A stretch of 64,000 bases of DNA, taken from assembly GCF_000472425.1 (NCBI RefSeq), contig NZ_AXAI01000016.1, positions 124,001 through 188,000 on the forward strand, written 5' to 3'. Shown here piece after piece: positions 35,657-44,660 of the stretch. Every line of letters begins with the position of its first letter. The first letter of the stretch is position 1. The notes beneath the pieces were generated by a model, which saw only the letters and a list, made by a program, of their open reading frames with translations, made no database searches and was not told the DNA's origin. The stretch is from Bradyrhizobium sp. Tv2a-2 (lineage in GTDB: Bacteria > Pseudomonadota > Alphaproteobacteria > Rhizobiales > Xanthobacteraceae). The position numbers and the translations under genes were made by a program.

Positions 35657-35841
35657 TTTTCGGGCGCACGTCCGGTTCGGAAGTGCATATCCTTACCGCT
35701 CCCAGATGAAGTCTTTCTGAGCGAAGATCGTTAGCGGAAGGTTGCCCTGCATTTCGCAGGATAGAAATATGCAAGCAAGATCAATATACTAAGCAAGTCT
35801 GACCGCGTGCAACCAATAGTATGTTGCGCAATCACCCTCGA

Positions 35842-37182
35842 TTACGACAGAAGCGGCGACCAGGCCGGGTCGGAGGCGTAGCCGGGCGTCGGCTGCTTCA
35901 ATTCGTTACGGCCGGTGATGTCGATGGTGTAGAGCGAGGGCCCGCTGTTGCCGCCGGGATCGCGGAAGAACATCAGGACCCGCCCGTTCGGCGCGAAGGT
36001 CGGTCCTTCATTGTGGAAGCCCGAGGTGAGCAGGCGCTCGCCGGTGCCGTCGGGCTTGATGATGCCGATCGAGAACTGGCCGCCGCCCTGACGCGTGAAG
36101 GCGATATAGTCGCCGCGCGGCGACCACACCGGCGTCGAGTAGCTCGCATTGACGTCGTCCTTGGCGAAGGAGATGCGCTGGGCGTTGCCGCCCGCTGCCG
36201 GCATCACATAGATCTGCGGCCTGCCGCCGCGGTCGGATTCGAAGCAGATCTGGCTGCCGTCGGGCGAATAGCAGGGAGAGGTGTCGATCGCCGGCGTGTC
36301 GGTCAGCCGCGTGGTGGCCTTCGAGCGCAGGTCCATCACGAACAGGTTGGAATTGCCGCCCTGCTGCAGGCTCATGATGATGCGCTGGCCGTCGGGCGAG
36401 AAGCGCGGCGAGAACGACATGCCCGGGAAATTGCCGACGATCTCGCGCTGCCCGGTCTCGATGTTGAAGAGATAGACCTTCGGGTCGCCCTGCCCGAACT
36501 CCATATAGGTGATTTCCTGGCTCGACGGCGAGAAACGCGGCGTGAGCACAAGATCGGCGCCGCGGGTCAGATAGCGCACATTGGCGCCGTCCTGGTCCAT
36601 GATCGCAAGCTTCTTGACGCGCCGCTCGGCCGCGCCGCTCTCGTCGACAAACACCACGCGGCTGTCGAAATAGCCCTTTTCGCCGGTCAGCCGCGAATAG
36701 ATCTGGTCGGAGATGATGTGCGCGATGCGCCGCCAATATTCCGGCGCGGTGACATATTGCTGGCCGGCCAGTTGCTGGCCGGAGACGACGTCCCACAAGC
36801 GGAATTCCGCCTTTAGCTGCCCGTCCGACTGCCGGGTCACGCGGCCGGTAGCGAGCGCCTGCGCGTTGATGCTCTTCCAGTTCTGAAACTGCGGCGCGAG
36901 GTCGATGTTTGTGATCTTCTCGATGAACGCTGCCTGATCGATCGGCGCGAAGAGCCCGCTGCGCTTGAGATTGTTGGTGATGACGCCGGTGACGTCGGCA
37001 CCGACCTGGCCGTCGGCGGGCGAGCCCGGCACGAAGTTTGGAATCGCGATCGGGATCGGCTGGAAACTGTCCGGCGTGACACCTAGTCGCTCTGCGAAGG
37101 CGGATTGCGTCCCCAACATGGCAACGGCCGATCCTGTCGCCATCATGAAGCGGCGCCGGGTCAAAGATTTCATGTCATTCAT
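35842..37182 (-). CDS. tolB: Tol-Pal translocation protein TolB
   Basis: The ATG at 37182 is preferred over an upstream TTG; 446 residues. The N-terminus carries SLTRRRFMMATGSAVAML, a twin-arginine-like signal peptide, whereas E. coli TolB uses Sec. The TolB N-domain is followed by a six-bladed propeller with WD-like repeats FSPDGQRIIMS, YSPDGSQICFESDRGGRPQ and WSPRGDYIAFTRQ. TolB in the periplasm binds Pal and TolA and frees Pal from peptidoglycan. It starts 27 bases after the tolA stop, so the two are in one operon. Confidence 0.96.
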   Translation of the reverse strand: MNDMKSLTRRRFMMATGSAVAMLGTQSAFAERLGVTPDSFQPIPIAIPNFVPGSPADGQVGADVTGVITNNLKRSGLFAPIDQAAFIEKITNIDLAPQFQNWKSINAQALATGRVTRQSDGQLKAEFRLWDVVSGQQLAGQQYVTAPEYWRRIAHIISDQIYSRLTGEKGYFDSRVVFVDESGAAERRVKKLAIMDQDGANVRYLTRGADLVLTPRFSPSSQEITYMEFGQGDPKVYLFNIETGQREIVGNFPGMSFSPRFSPDGQRIIMSLQQGGNSNLFVMDLRSKATTRLTDTPAIDTSPCYSPDGSQICFESDRGGRPQIYVMPAAGGNAQRISFAKDDVNASYSTPVWSPRGDYIAFTRQGGGQFSIGIIKPDGTGERLLTSGFHNEGPTFAPNGRVLMFFRDPGGNSGPSLYTIDITGRNELKQPTPGYASDPAWSPLLS

Positions 37183-37209
37183 AGGATTGCTTGCTTTCAA
37201 GTTCGAAAC

Positions 37210-38151
37210 TTAGAGCATGTCTTTGAGGCTGAAAGTCATCGGAATATATTTCCAGGTGTCGTACTGTTCCTTCGGCAGGAAGGCGTAAGCCTGGCATTGC
37301 ACGACGGCACGAGCGGCGCTCTCGGCCATGGCGTGGCTGATCGACGCCGAAGGTCCGCGCACGGCAATAATGGTGGGCTGGGAGGCCAGCGTGCCGTCCG
37401 GCCGCATATAGATATCGACGTCAGCCTCGAACTGGTCGGCGTCGATGCCGTTATAGGGGAAGTTGAAGCAGCGTCTCACGGCGGACACGAAAGCGCCCTT
37501 CCAGGTCGCCACGATGTTTTGCGAGTTGCCGCTATGGGTGCCGAGCGAAGCTGATGCGTTGAGCGCCGCACCGGTGATCGATTGCCGGGTCGGATCGCGC
37601 TTGTCGAGCAGCGCGGCGATCTTGGTCTGATCGAACACACGCTCCTGTTTCGGCTGCGGCGGCGTCGGAGCGGCCTTGGCTTCCTGCTTCTGCTCCGGCT
37701 TGGGTTTGGGCTTCTGCTTCTTCTCTTCGGTCTTCAAGGCTTCCGCGATCGGATCGACCTTGGCCGGATCCGGCTTCTTGTCGGCCTGCTTCGACTCTTC
37801 CTTGGGCTTGTCTTCCGCCTGCTTGGGCGGATCAGGCTTCTTCTCGACCGGCTTTTCCACGGGCTTCGGCGCAGCCGAGGTCGTGATCTCCTTCTCGGTC
37901 ACCTTGCCGATCGCCTCGTCAATCGGCTTGGCATCCGCGACCTTCTCGACCAGCGGCTTTGGATTCTCCTTCTGGCCGTTCGTGATGCCGGCGGTCATCT
38001 TGGCGAGCTGGTCGGTGGAGATGATGTCCACCGCGAGCGAATCCGGTTGCACTTCATAGGAGCGCGCGGAAAAAGAGATCAATCCCCATCCGATCACCAG
38101 GACGTGGAGCGCAATCGACGCAACGAGTGTCTTGTCGACCTTGATCTTCAC
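37210..38151 (-). CDS. tolA: Tol-Pal inner-membrane spanning protein TolA
   Basis: The 313-residue protein has one N-terminal membrane helix (LVASIALHVLVIGWGLISF, about 9-27). A long Lys-, Pro-, Glu- and Ala-rich rod follows (about 60-190, for example KPVEKPVEKKPDPPKQAEDK). A compact C-terminal TolA/TonB-like domain spans about 215-313 (FNFPYNGIDADQFEADVDIY). TolA transmits the proton-motive-force-driven motion of TolQR across the periplasm to TolB-Pal. The rod is shorter than in enteric bacteria. The gene is 8 bases after tolR. Confidence 0.95.
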   Translation of the reverse strand: MKIKVDKTLVASIALHVLVIGWGLISFSARSYEVQPDSLAVDIISTDQLAKMTAGITNGQKENPKPLVEKVADAKPIDEAIGKVTEKEITTSAAPKPVEKPVEKKPDPPKQAEDKPKEESKQADKKPDPAKVDPIAEALKTEEKKQKPKPKPEQKQEAKAAPTPPQPKQERVFDQTKIAALLDKRDPTRQSITGAALNASASLGTHSGNSQNIVATWKGAFVSAVRRCFNFPYNGIDADQFEADVDIYMRPDGTLASQPTIIAVRGPSASISHAMAESAARAVVQCQAYAFLPKEQYDTWKYIPMTFSLKDML

Positions 38152-38159
38152 CGGCGGAG

Positions 38160-38609
38160 CTACCCCTGATCCACTTCTGTCACCAGCGCCACGCGGCGGA
38201 ATCCGGCGGCGGACAGCCGTCCCATCACTTTCATCACTGTGCCGTAGTCGACCTTCTTGTCCCCACGAACGAAGATACGTTCATCCATCCCACCACGGGC
38301 ATCGGTGATCGCCTTCAGTTTGGGCACCAGATCATCGAGCGGAATCTCGGTGTCGTTCAGGAACACATGGCCCTCCAGGTTGACCGAGAGCGTCAGCGGA
38401 TTCTTGTCCTGGTCGAGGCTTTTCGCCTGGGTCTGCGGCAGGTCGAGCGGCACGCCGACGGTCAGCATGGGCGCCGAGACCATGAAGATGATCAGGAGCA
38501 CCAGCATGACGTCGACCATGGGCGTGACGTTGATCTCCGCCATGACCGGTTTGCGCCGGCTACGGCGGCCGCCGCTGCCGCCCGACGAGCTCGCGGTGTT
38601 CATCCCCAT
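38160..38609 (-). CDS. tolR: Tol-Pal proton channel subunit TolR (ExbD family)
   Basis: 149 residues. A glycine- and serine-rich start is followed by EINVTPMVDVMLVLLIIFMV, the ExbD/TolR membrane helix with the conserved proton-path Asp in PMVDVMLVLL. A periplasmic domain follows, with RIFVRGDKKVDYGTVMKVMG. With TolQ it forms the proton channel that powers TolA. It is 40 bases downstream of tolQ and 8 bases upstream of tolA. Confidence 0.97.
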   Translation of the reverse strand: MGMNTASSSGGSGGRRSRRKPVMAEINVTPMVDVMLVLLIIFMVSAPMLTVGVPLDLPQTQAKSLDQDKNPLTLSVNLEGHVFLNDTEIPLDDLVPKLKAITDARGGMDERIFVRGDKKVDYGTVMKVMGRLSAAGFRRVALVTEVDQG

Positions 38610-38649
38610 GATGTAGAGCCCAACTCCCGATGCCTCATTCTACCCATCC

Positions 38650-39363
38650 TCAGGCACGCTCGTCGATCTGGCGCGACAGGATGGCCGAAAATTCATCTGC
38701 AAACCCCTCCAGGCGCTGAGCCTGCCGATTCACCTCGGAGGTGAACTTGTTGTAAAAAATAGTCGCCGGAATTGCGGCAATGAGGCCGATTGCGGTGGCA
38801 AACAGCGCCTCCGCGATGCCGGGCGCCACAACCGCCAGAGAGGTATTTTTCGAGGCTGCAATCGACTGGAAGCTCGACATGATGCCCCAGACGGTGCCGA
38901 ACAGGCCGACAAAGGGGCCAGCCGAGCCCACGGTTGCCAGCACCAGGAGCCGCCGCTCCAGCCGCTCGATCTCGCGCGCGATCGAGACGTTCATCACCTT
39001 TTCGATCCGCATCTGCAGGCCTGCGAAGGAGCGGGCATGACTTTCGAAGGAGCGCTTCCATTCGCGCATCGCGGCCACGAAACAGGCCGCCATGGACTGG
39101 GTGGGCTTGGCGGACAGCGAGCGGTAGAGTTCCTCGATCGATTCCCCCGACCAGAACGCCTGCTCGAACCGGTCCATGGAACGGCGGGCGCTGGAATACA
39201 TCATGAATTTCTCGATCGCGATGGCCCAGACCCAGACCGAGCAGGCGAGCAGCCCAAGCATCACGCATTTGACGATCCAATGCGCCTGGAAGAACAGTGC
39301 GATCAGCGATACGTCGGCGGACTGCAGCGGCAACGCTGCCTGAGTGACGTCAGCCGGATTCAT
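38650..39363 (-). CDS. tolQ: Tol-Pal proton channel subunit TolQ (ExbB/MotA family)
   Basis: The start is the ATG at 39363 (MNPADVTQAALPLQSADVSL), giving 237 residues, the usual TolQ length; longer frames upstream lack signals. Three membrane helices are visible. The MotA/TolQ signature GSAGPFVGLFGTVWGIMSSF and APGIAEALFATAIGLIAAIP lie in the C-terminal half. It is the first gene of the tolQRAB transcription unit; in related bacteria ybgC usually lies just upstream, but here it is 18.8 kb away. Confidence 0.97.
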   Translation of the reverse strand: MNPADVTQAALPLQSADVSLIALFFQAHWIVKCVMLGLLACSVWVWAIAIEKFMMYSSARRSMDRFEQAFWSGESIEELYRSLSAKPTQSMAACFVAAMREWKRSFESHARSFAGLQMRIEKVMNVSIAREIERLERRLLVLATVGSAGPFVGLFGTVWGIMSSFQSIAASKNTSLAVVAPGIAEALFATAIGLIAAIPATIFYNKFTSEVNRQAQRLEGFADEFSAILSRQIDERA

Positions 39364-40051
39364 CGTCGGTATCCTCTCAACGCAAGTGTTCCCATATCCC
39401 TCCGGAGACAATGGCTTCCGGCGGCCGCGCGCCTGTCGCGCGGAGGCGAAGCCTGCGCTCAACGTTCTGATCCGATCGCATGGGAGGCCCGCCGAAGCCT
39501 TGAGCCTCATTCCCCTGCCAACATGTCAAAACGAGGGCTGTTCGCGCGGCTTTACGCCCCTAACCAAACGCTCAGCGTGGTTAAGACGCAGTTACCAAAA
39601 GAAATTTGGTTGGGCGAAATGAAGGCGGGCCAAGCGGTTAGGAAGGATTCGGCCCTGTTTTGCGACCAAAGGCGCAGGCCCGAAGCCCCGGCACCCGATT
39701 GCCGACTGATAAATTGCTGACTGATAACAGGGCCGGAACCGGGCTTACCCATCTCCATCACCCCAGCGGCGTCCACGCCAAGCGGTGGCCTCGACCGGCT
39801 GCGGCCCACTGCAGCACCCGGGCAGTTCATCTTTCAGGCGCGCGCGGGCCTGCGCGCGGAACTCCTCGCATGCGCGCCCTCGCCGCGACCGCCATCGCCA
39901 CCACAGCGCAGGCCGGCACCCGGCAGTCCGCATGAGCGCAGCAACACGCGGGGTTTAGAGGTCGGCTGTCCGGATATCGCTTCGCTCATCCGGGCCACAA
40001 GACTACAAGATCTGCTGACCGCATCAGACAGTCTCTTCAGTAGGCACAGTC
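39364..40051. other. 688-base intergenic region upstream of tolQ
   Basis: This gap separates the divergent tolQ and ACT-domain genes and should hold both promoters. I find no gene with a ribosome-binding site and protein-like composition, and no long palindrome. It marks the left edge of the accessory block between tolQ and ybgC. Confidence 0.4.
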
Positions 40052-40459
40052 ATGTCGGGCGAACGCGATCTTGAGACGCTCATGAAGAACATGAAGCCCG
40101 AAATGCACGAGGGCATCTTCGTGTTTTGCACCACTCCGGAACAGCAAGAGATCAGTTCCGCAATCAGGCCGGTGCTCACCTTTCGCGAACACGAAGGGAC
40201 AACTTTTGTGATCCGGCGCGAGGAAGCCGAAAGCGCAGGGTTGTCTTACCAATTCGCGTCGCGCCTGATCACTTTGACAGTCCACTCCTCGCTTGATGCG
40301 GTTGGCTTTCTGGCAGCAATCACCGCTCGGCTGGCGCAAGCCGGCATCAGCGTCAACGCAGTTTCAGCTTTCTACCACGATCATCTGTTTGTCCCCGAGC
40401 AAAAGGCCGATGAGGCTCTTGGCCTTCTACGGAGCATATACAGGCCGCACGCGGATTGA
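40052..40459 (+). CDS. ACT domain protein
   Basis: 135 residues. It resembles the small bacterial ACT proteins with two adjacent ACT-like halves: the first half is IFVFCTTPEQQEISSAIRPV to TTFVIRREEAES; the second is LTVHSSLDAVGFLAAITARLAQAGISVNAVSAFYHDHLFVP in two adjoining blocks. ACT domains bind amino acids or similar small ligands to regulate enzymes. As no catalytic domain is attached, it is a free-standing sensor or a subunit of another protein. It is followed after 173 bases by a serine hydrolase on the same strand. Confidence 0.82.
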   Translation: MSGERDLETLMKNMKPEMHEGIFVFCTTPEQQEISSAIRPVLTFREHEGTTFVIRREEAESAGLSYQFASRLITLTVHSSLDAVGFLAAITARLAQAGISVNAVSAFYHDHLFVPEQKADEALGLLRSIYRPHAD

Positions 40460-40632
40460 ACCGCCACGCAGCGTTCAGACATGGGGACGCCGCGACAATA
40501 TAGAAATCGTCGCGCGAAGACCTTCGTCCCTACAATCAGCACTATGCCGATACAGCCATCACACGTTTCGTGTACCTTCGACAAAATGGCAGACAGCCTG
40601 CGAAACAAATCTGCCAGACCGGAGGACTCGCA

Positions 40633-42387
40633 ATGTCCACTGAGCCTGCGACGACGGACGCGACGATAGCTGCACTGACGCCAGGCCTCGATGCGCTCGC
40701 CGCAGAGGCGATGGCGGAATGGCAGGTGCCCGCTGCCACGATCGCCATCGTGCAGAACGGCGAGACTGTGCTGGTGAAGGCCTATGGCCAGCGCGATGTC
40801 GAGGCCGGGCTGCCGGCGACACCACAGACCCACTTCACGATCTGCTCCATCACCAAGACGTTCGCCGCAACGGGGCTTGCGATGCTGGTCGACGAAGGCC
40901 GTCTCGACTGGACCAAGCCCGTGCGCGACTATGTGCCGGAGTTCCGGCTGCATGATGCGATCGCGACCGACCGGATCACGGTGCGCGACCTGCTTTGCCA
41001 TCACAGCGGCCTGCCACGGCATGACTGGATCTGGATGCTCGGCGACCTCTCGCGGGCCGAGATGCTCGCCGCCACGCGCCACATAGAGCCGAGCCGGGAT
41101 ATCAGGACCGAGTTCCAGTACAGCAACCTCGGCTACAACATCGCCAGCATCGTCGCGGAGCGGATCACCGGCCTGAGCTGGGAGGAATTGACGCGCACGC
41201 GGATTGCCGAGCCGCTGCAGATGCCCATGACATTCACGGTCGAGGAGTTGGCGGCGACGGAAGACGTAGCCGTTCCTTATCTCACTCATCGCGAGCAGCG
41301 CCAGCGCACGAAATTCTGGCCGATCGGCGCGACCGCGGCGGGAGGCATCAACACATCGGTCGCGGCGCTCGCCAATTGGATGAAATTCCTGCTTGCGGGC
41401 GGCGAATTCCAAGGCAAGCGCTTGCTGTCAGCGAGCCTCTTGCGCGAGATGCAGATGCCGCGCGTTCACGACGGCGGATCGGAATTTCCGGAGTTCGGCG
41501 AGTCCCATTACGGCCTCGGCTTCGGCTCAACAATCTATCGCGGGGAACGGGTCGTCGGGCACTCCGGCGGCTGGATCGGCTTCAGCACGCTGATGCGGCT
41601 GGTGCCGGAGCGCAATCTCGGCGTCGCCGTGTTCTGCAACGTCAGCGGCGCGCCGATACCCAGCATTCTCATCAACTATGTGATCGATCGCACCAGCGGC
41701 AAGGAGCCCGTGCCGTGGCTGGACCGCCTTCGCGACCTGCACCGCAAGGGCCTCGTCCAGCAGGCGATCGACGAGGAGCAACAGACTGCGCGACGCAAGA
41801 ACGCCCCGCCCAGCCACGATCTCTCCGACTACGCCGGCACGTATCAGCATCCCGCCTATGGACGGATCGAGATCACACGGCGTGGCGACAACCTGCATTG
41901 GGCCTACCGCACGCTTTCGGCAGAACTCGCACACCGGCACTACGAGACATTCGAGGTCCCGCGCATTCCCTTTGAGCTCAATCCGGATCGCCTGGCCATT
42001 ACCTTTACGACCGATCGTGACGGCAATGTCGCAAGCCTTTCCGCTCAGTTCGAGGTGCTGGTGCCGGACATCGTCTTCACCCGCGCTCCGGGCGGCGATT
42101 GCATGGATGCGGCGTTTCGAACCGCCTGCACCGGCCGCTACAAGCATGGATCGATCAGGCATGTGGTGGCACAGGAGGCCGATGGCGCCCTGACGCTCAA
42201 GCCGGACTATCAGCCGCTGTATCACCTGCGTCCCTACCAGGGCGGCATCTTCACGATCGTCGAGTTGGAAGGCTTTCGCCTGGAATTCAGGCGCGGCGCG
42301 AGTGGCGCGATCGACGAGCTGGTATTCCATCAGCCCAACGGAACGTTCATTGCGCAACGGGACGAGACCGAGGCCACCGCGCCCTGA
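40633..42387 (+). CDS. class C beta-lactamase-like serine hydrolase with C-terminal extension
   Basis: The ATG at 40633 follows GGAGGACTCGCA; 584 residues. The penicillin-binding fold motifs are SITK (Ser72, Lys75), YSN near 163 and a HSG in GHSGGWIG near 310. The N-terminal catalytic domain covers about 15-360; about 200 residues of beta-rich C-terminal domain follow (DYAGTYQHPAYGRIEITRRG and later), as in many peptidase/esterase S12 enzymes. No signal peptide is seen, so it is probably cytoplasmic. Likely activities are D-aminopeptidase, esterase or amidase; clinical beta-lactam resistance is not implied. A related enzyme lies at 46356-47564. Confidence 0.87.
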   Translation: MSTEPATTDATIAALTPGLDALAAEAMAEWQVPAATIAIVQNGETVLVKAYGQRDVEAGLPATPQTHFTICSITKTFAATGLAMLVDEGRLDWTKPVRDYVPEFRLHDAIATDRITVRDLLCHHSGLPRHDWIWMLGDLSRAEMLAATRHIEPSRDIRTEFQYSNLGYNIASIVAERITGLSWEELTRTRIAEPLQMPMTFTVEELAATEDVAVPYLTHREQRQRTKFWPIGATAAGGINTSVAALANWMKFLLAGGEFQGKRLLSASLLREMQMPRVHDGGSEFPEFGESHYGLGFGSTIYRGERVVGHSGGWIGFSTLMRLVPERNLGVAVFCNVSGAPIPSILINYVIDRTSGKEPVPWLDRLRDLHRKGLVQQAIDEEQQTARRKNAPPSHDLSDYAGTYQHPAYGRIEITRRGDNLHWAYRTLSAELAHRHYETFEVPRIPFELNPDRLAITFTTDRDGNVASLSAQFEVLVPDIVFTRAPGGDCMDAAFRTACTGRYKHGSIRHVVAQEADGALTLKPDYQPLYHLRPYQGGIFTIVELEGFRLEFRRGASGAIDELVFHQPNGTFIAQRDETEATAP

Positions 42388-42442
42388 GGGGGCGGCGCGT
42401 CACCGCGCCAGCGTCGCCGGCTGATCCCGATGCGGATGATCG

Positions 42443-43693
42443 CTAAGGCAGAACCAATAATCCGGCTGCGACCAGCATTGCTGCGATGGCCGACAGTGCC
42501 AGCGACCAATGCACGCCGATGAAATTTCCGATCAGCCCGACTGAAACACCGCTGAAGGCGCGCAATCCCAGGCTCGCCATGTTGAAGAGGCCGATGATGC
42601 GGCCGCGCTTGTCGAGCGGAGCGTTGAGCTGGACCAGGCTCTGGGCCATGGCGTTGAACGACAACTCGAGGAAGCCTGCGGCAAACAGGAAGGCGAGCGC
42701 GAGCCAATAGGTGCTCGCGAGCGAAAACACCGTCAGCGCCGCGCACCACAGAACCGCAATGATGATCGCGGTGCGTGGCCGCGGCAACAGCAGGCCACCG
42801 CCCTCGAGCACGAGACCGGCCAGCAATCCGCCGGCGGCGTCGGAAGCGAGCAGCGCGCTGTACGACAGGCCGGGATCGCCATGATGAAGATCGGCCGCAA
42901 AGCCCGGCATCTGCGAGCTGTAGGCATTGCCGACGAAGAACGAGGCCGCACCCGCCAGCAGGATCATCGACACGATGGTCGAATGCCCCTTGATGTCGCG
43001 CACCGTCTGCACGATGTCGTTCAGTCCCCTTACGGCACGGCGCGGCGGCGGCGTGCCGGCGCGATAGCGCGGACCGTAAGGCGCATTCACGAGCCAGAGC
43101 ACCAGCGGCAGATAGAAGATGGTGTTGAGCATGATGCCATGCGCAGGCCCCAGTGCGATCAGGATCGCGCCGCCGACGGCAGGGCCGACCAGCACGGCGA
43201 GATAGCGCGCCATGGCGTTGAGCCGCACCGCGCTCTCCAGATCCTGCGGACCGACGATGTCGTAGAGCAGCATCTGGTTCGGCGTCTGCCAGAGCACGCC
43301 GGCGCAGCCGTGAATGACCAGGATCGCCATCGCCTGCCACATCTGCAGGGAATCCGTGACGAAGAAATAGCTCCAGCTGAGCGAGGCGATGATGAACAGC
43401 GCCATGCCGCACTGAATCACCCGGCGCGGATCGAAGCGATCCGCGAGCGCGCCCGAGGCAACCGAGAACAACAGAAAGGGAAGCCAGTGCGAGACGATGG
43501 CAAAGCCGCCCAAAGCCGGCGAGTGAAACTTCTGGTATACGACCCAGTAGCTGATGACGTGCTCGATATTGTCCGCCATCATGGCGAGCACGAAGGTCGT
43601 GAACTGGGCACGAAAGCCCGGATGGCGCATCGCCGCGAAGGATCGGCTTGCCTGTGAGGAAGCGGCGGCACGGATCGGTTTTAGTTCATTCAT
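42443..43693 (-). CDS. MFS exporter, EntS/TMF-like
   Basis: The 416-residue protein has about 12 membrane helices. Features include FRAQFTTFVLAMMADNIEHV at helix 1, the loop SGALADRFDPRRVIQ matching the MFS A-motif G-x-L-a-D-r-x-x-r-r, and LNAMARYLAVLVGPAVGGAIL. This pattern is typical of the MFS_3 (EntS-like) group, which exports siderophores, drugs or metabolites. It converges on the serine hydrolase gene 55 bases away. The substrate is unknown. Confidence 0.85.
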   Translation of the reverse strand: MNELKPIRAAASSQASRSFAAMRHPGFRAQFTTFVLAMMADNIEHVISYWVVYQKFHSPALGGFAIVSHWLPFLLFSVASGALADRFDPRRVIQCGMALFIIASLSWSYFFVTDSLQMWQAMAILVIHGCAGVLWQTPNQMLLYDIVGPQDLESAVRLNAMARYLAVLVGPAVGGAILIALGPAHGIMLNTIFYLPLVLWLVNAPYGPRYRAGTPPPRRAVRGLNDIVQTVRDIKGHSTIVSMILLAGAASFFVGNAYSSQMPGFAADLHHGDPGLSYSALLASDAAGGLLAGLVLEGGGLLLPRPRTAIIIAVLWCAALTVFSLASTYWLALAFLFAAGFLELSFNAMAQSLVQLNAPLDKRGRIIGLFNMASLGLRAFSGVSVGLIGNFIGVHWSLALSAIAAMLVAAGLLVLP

Positions 43694-43744
43694 CTAAAGG
43701 CAGAGTTTCATGCGGATGGAATGGGAGTTGGGCCGTCGTCACCG

Positions 43745-43843
43745 CTAAAGCATGATCCGGAAATGTGTAGCGGTTTTTCGAAAAGATCATGCTCAAAGAC
43801 CTAAAGCGCGATGACGATTCAACCAAATCTCATCGCGCTTTAG
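43745..43843. repeat. mosaic palindromic repeat, copy A (reverse orientation)
   Basis: The element runs from CTAAAGCATGATCCGG to CATCGCGCTTTAG and is the reverse complement of the copies at 54656-54759 and 57451-57555, with few differences. One half pairs CTAAAGCGCGATGA with TCATCGCGCTTTAG; the other pairs GCATGATC-type ends. It is intergenic, between the MFS gene start and the DUF2852 terminator. Confidence 0.85.
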
Positions 43844-43933
43844 GCGACCCAATTTGCTTGGCGATGTACCCTTTGCTTATAGCGTTGCCGATTGCGACCT
43901 GCCACCGCCCTTCCGCATCGGCCGACGCGCCTG

Positions 43934-43973
43934 CAAAAACAAAACCGCCCGCCTGCTTGCGCAGACGGGCGGC
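43934..43973 (-). terminator. intrinsic terminator of the DUF2852 gene
   Basis: On the minus strand CCGCCCG(T)CTGC pairs with GCAG(G)CGGGCGG around a small loop, followed by TTTTGTTTTTG. It begins 56 bases past the stop at 44029. Confidence 0.85.
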
Positions 43974-44028
43974 TCTCGGCTTCAGGCGTTATGGGGGCAT
44001 GACACCTGAAGACTTCGTGTGATGGCCA

Positions 44029-44532
44029 TCAAGCCTGGTGCGGCGGCTCGTCGGTGGGGCCGGGCGCGGGGCGGTTGCGGTGCTGGGCCATGAAGGCGTC
44101 GAACTCTTCCTTGTCCTTGGCGTGGCGCAGGCGGCCCAGGAAATCCTTGAACTCCTGCTGCTCCTCCTCCAGGCGGCGCAGCGTCTCCGTGCGGTATTCG
44201 TCGAAGGCGCGGTTGCCGCTGGAGGGCGGCCCGAAGCCAAAGCCGAAGCCGCGGCGCTCCATTCTGTCGCGCATGCGCTCCATCTTGTACTGCATCCGCT
44301 CCATCTTGTTCTGCCAGCGATCGCGGTCGTGGTGGCTCCAGCAAGACATCTTTCTGCTCCCTAGGGTGAAAAAGAGAAGGGCGAGTCCGATCGGCCACCA
44401 GATGATGAAGCCGAGAACGGTGACGGCGATCCAGCCGGGATGCCAAGGCGTATCAAGCATTCGCGGCCGCTCGTAATAGGGCGGCGGCTCCGCCTGACCG
44501 CGCCAGCGATTGACGTCTGCAGTGTAGGTCAT
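44029..44532 (-). CDS. DUF2852 membrane protein
   Basis: The ATG at 44532 (MTYTADVNRWRGQAEPPP) gives 167 residues. A membrane segment lies near 32-54 (WIAVTVLGFIIWWPIGLALL). An Arg/Lys/Met-rich amphipathic stretch follows (KMERMQYKMERMRDRMERR) and then FDEYRTETLRRLEEEQQEFK, matching DUF2852, a family confined mainly to alphaproteobacteria and without known function. A near-consensus promoter and a TetR-type operator lie 43-88 bases upstream, and a strong terminator follows, so it is a single-gene transcription unit under the adjacent TetR protein. Confidence 0.85.
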   Translation of the reverse strand: MTYTADVNRWRGQAEPPPYYERPRMLDTPWHPGWIAVTVLGFIIWWPIGLALLFFTLGSRKMSCWSHHDRDRWQNKMERMQYKMERMRDRMERRGFGFGFGPPSSGNRAFDEYRTETLRRLEEEQQEFKDFLGRLRHAKDKEEFDAFMAQHRNRPAPGPTDEPPHQA

Positions 44533-44574
44533 TCGCGCTCTCCATTGCGGCACCACGGCATCACGCCGGTGTGA

Positions 44575-44593
44575 ATGTAAATAACATTTACAT
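44575..44593. promoter_or_regulatory. TetR-type operator in front of the DUF2852 gene
   Basis: ATGTAAAT-AAC-ATTTACAT is a perfect inverted repeat with a 3-base centre. It shares the half-site ATGTAAA with the site at 45357-45377, with the same 5-base spacing between half-sites. It lies directly downstream of the -10 element, where bound repressor would block initiation. Confidence 0.75.
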
Positions 44594-44620
44594 AGATAGC
44601 CGATCCTCGATTTCTGTCAA
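44593..44620 (-). promoter_or_regulatory. sigma70-type promoter of the DUF2852 gene
   Basis: On the minus strand a perfect -35 TTGACA (44615-44620) and a -10 TATCTA (44593-44598) are separated by 16 bases. The predicted start of transcription falls in the operator. Confidence 0.65.
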
Positions 44621-44660
44621 GCCGGCCTGCCCACGCGCCGGCCGATTTATTTTTGAAATT

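Noticed and set aside
39552..39830. A 92-codon minus-strand frame upstream of tolQ.
   Set aside because: No ribosome-binding site or family resemblance. It is more likely part of the divergent promoter region.
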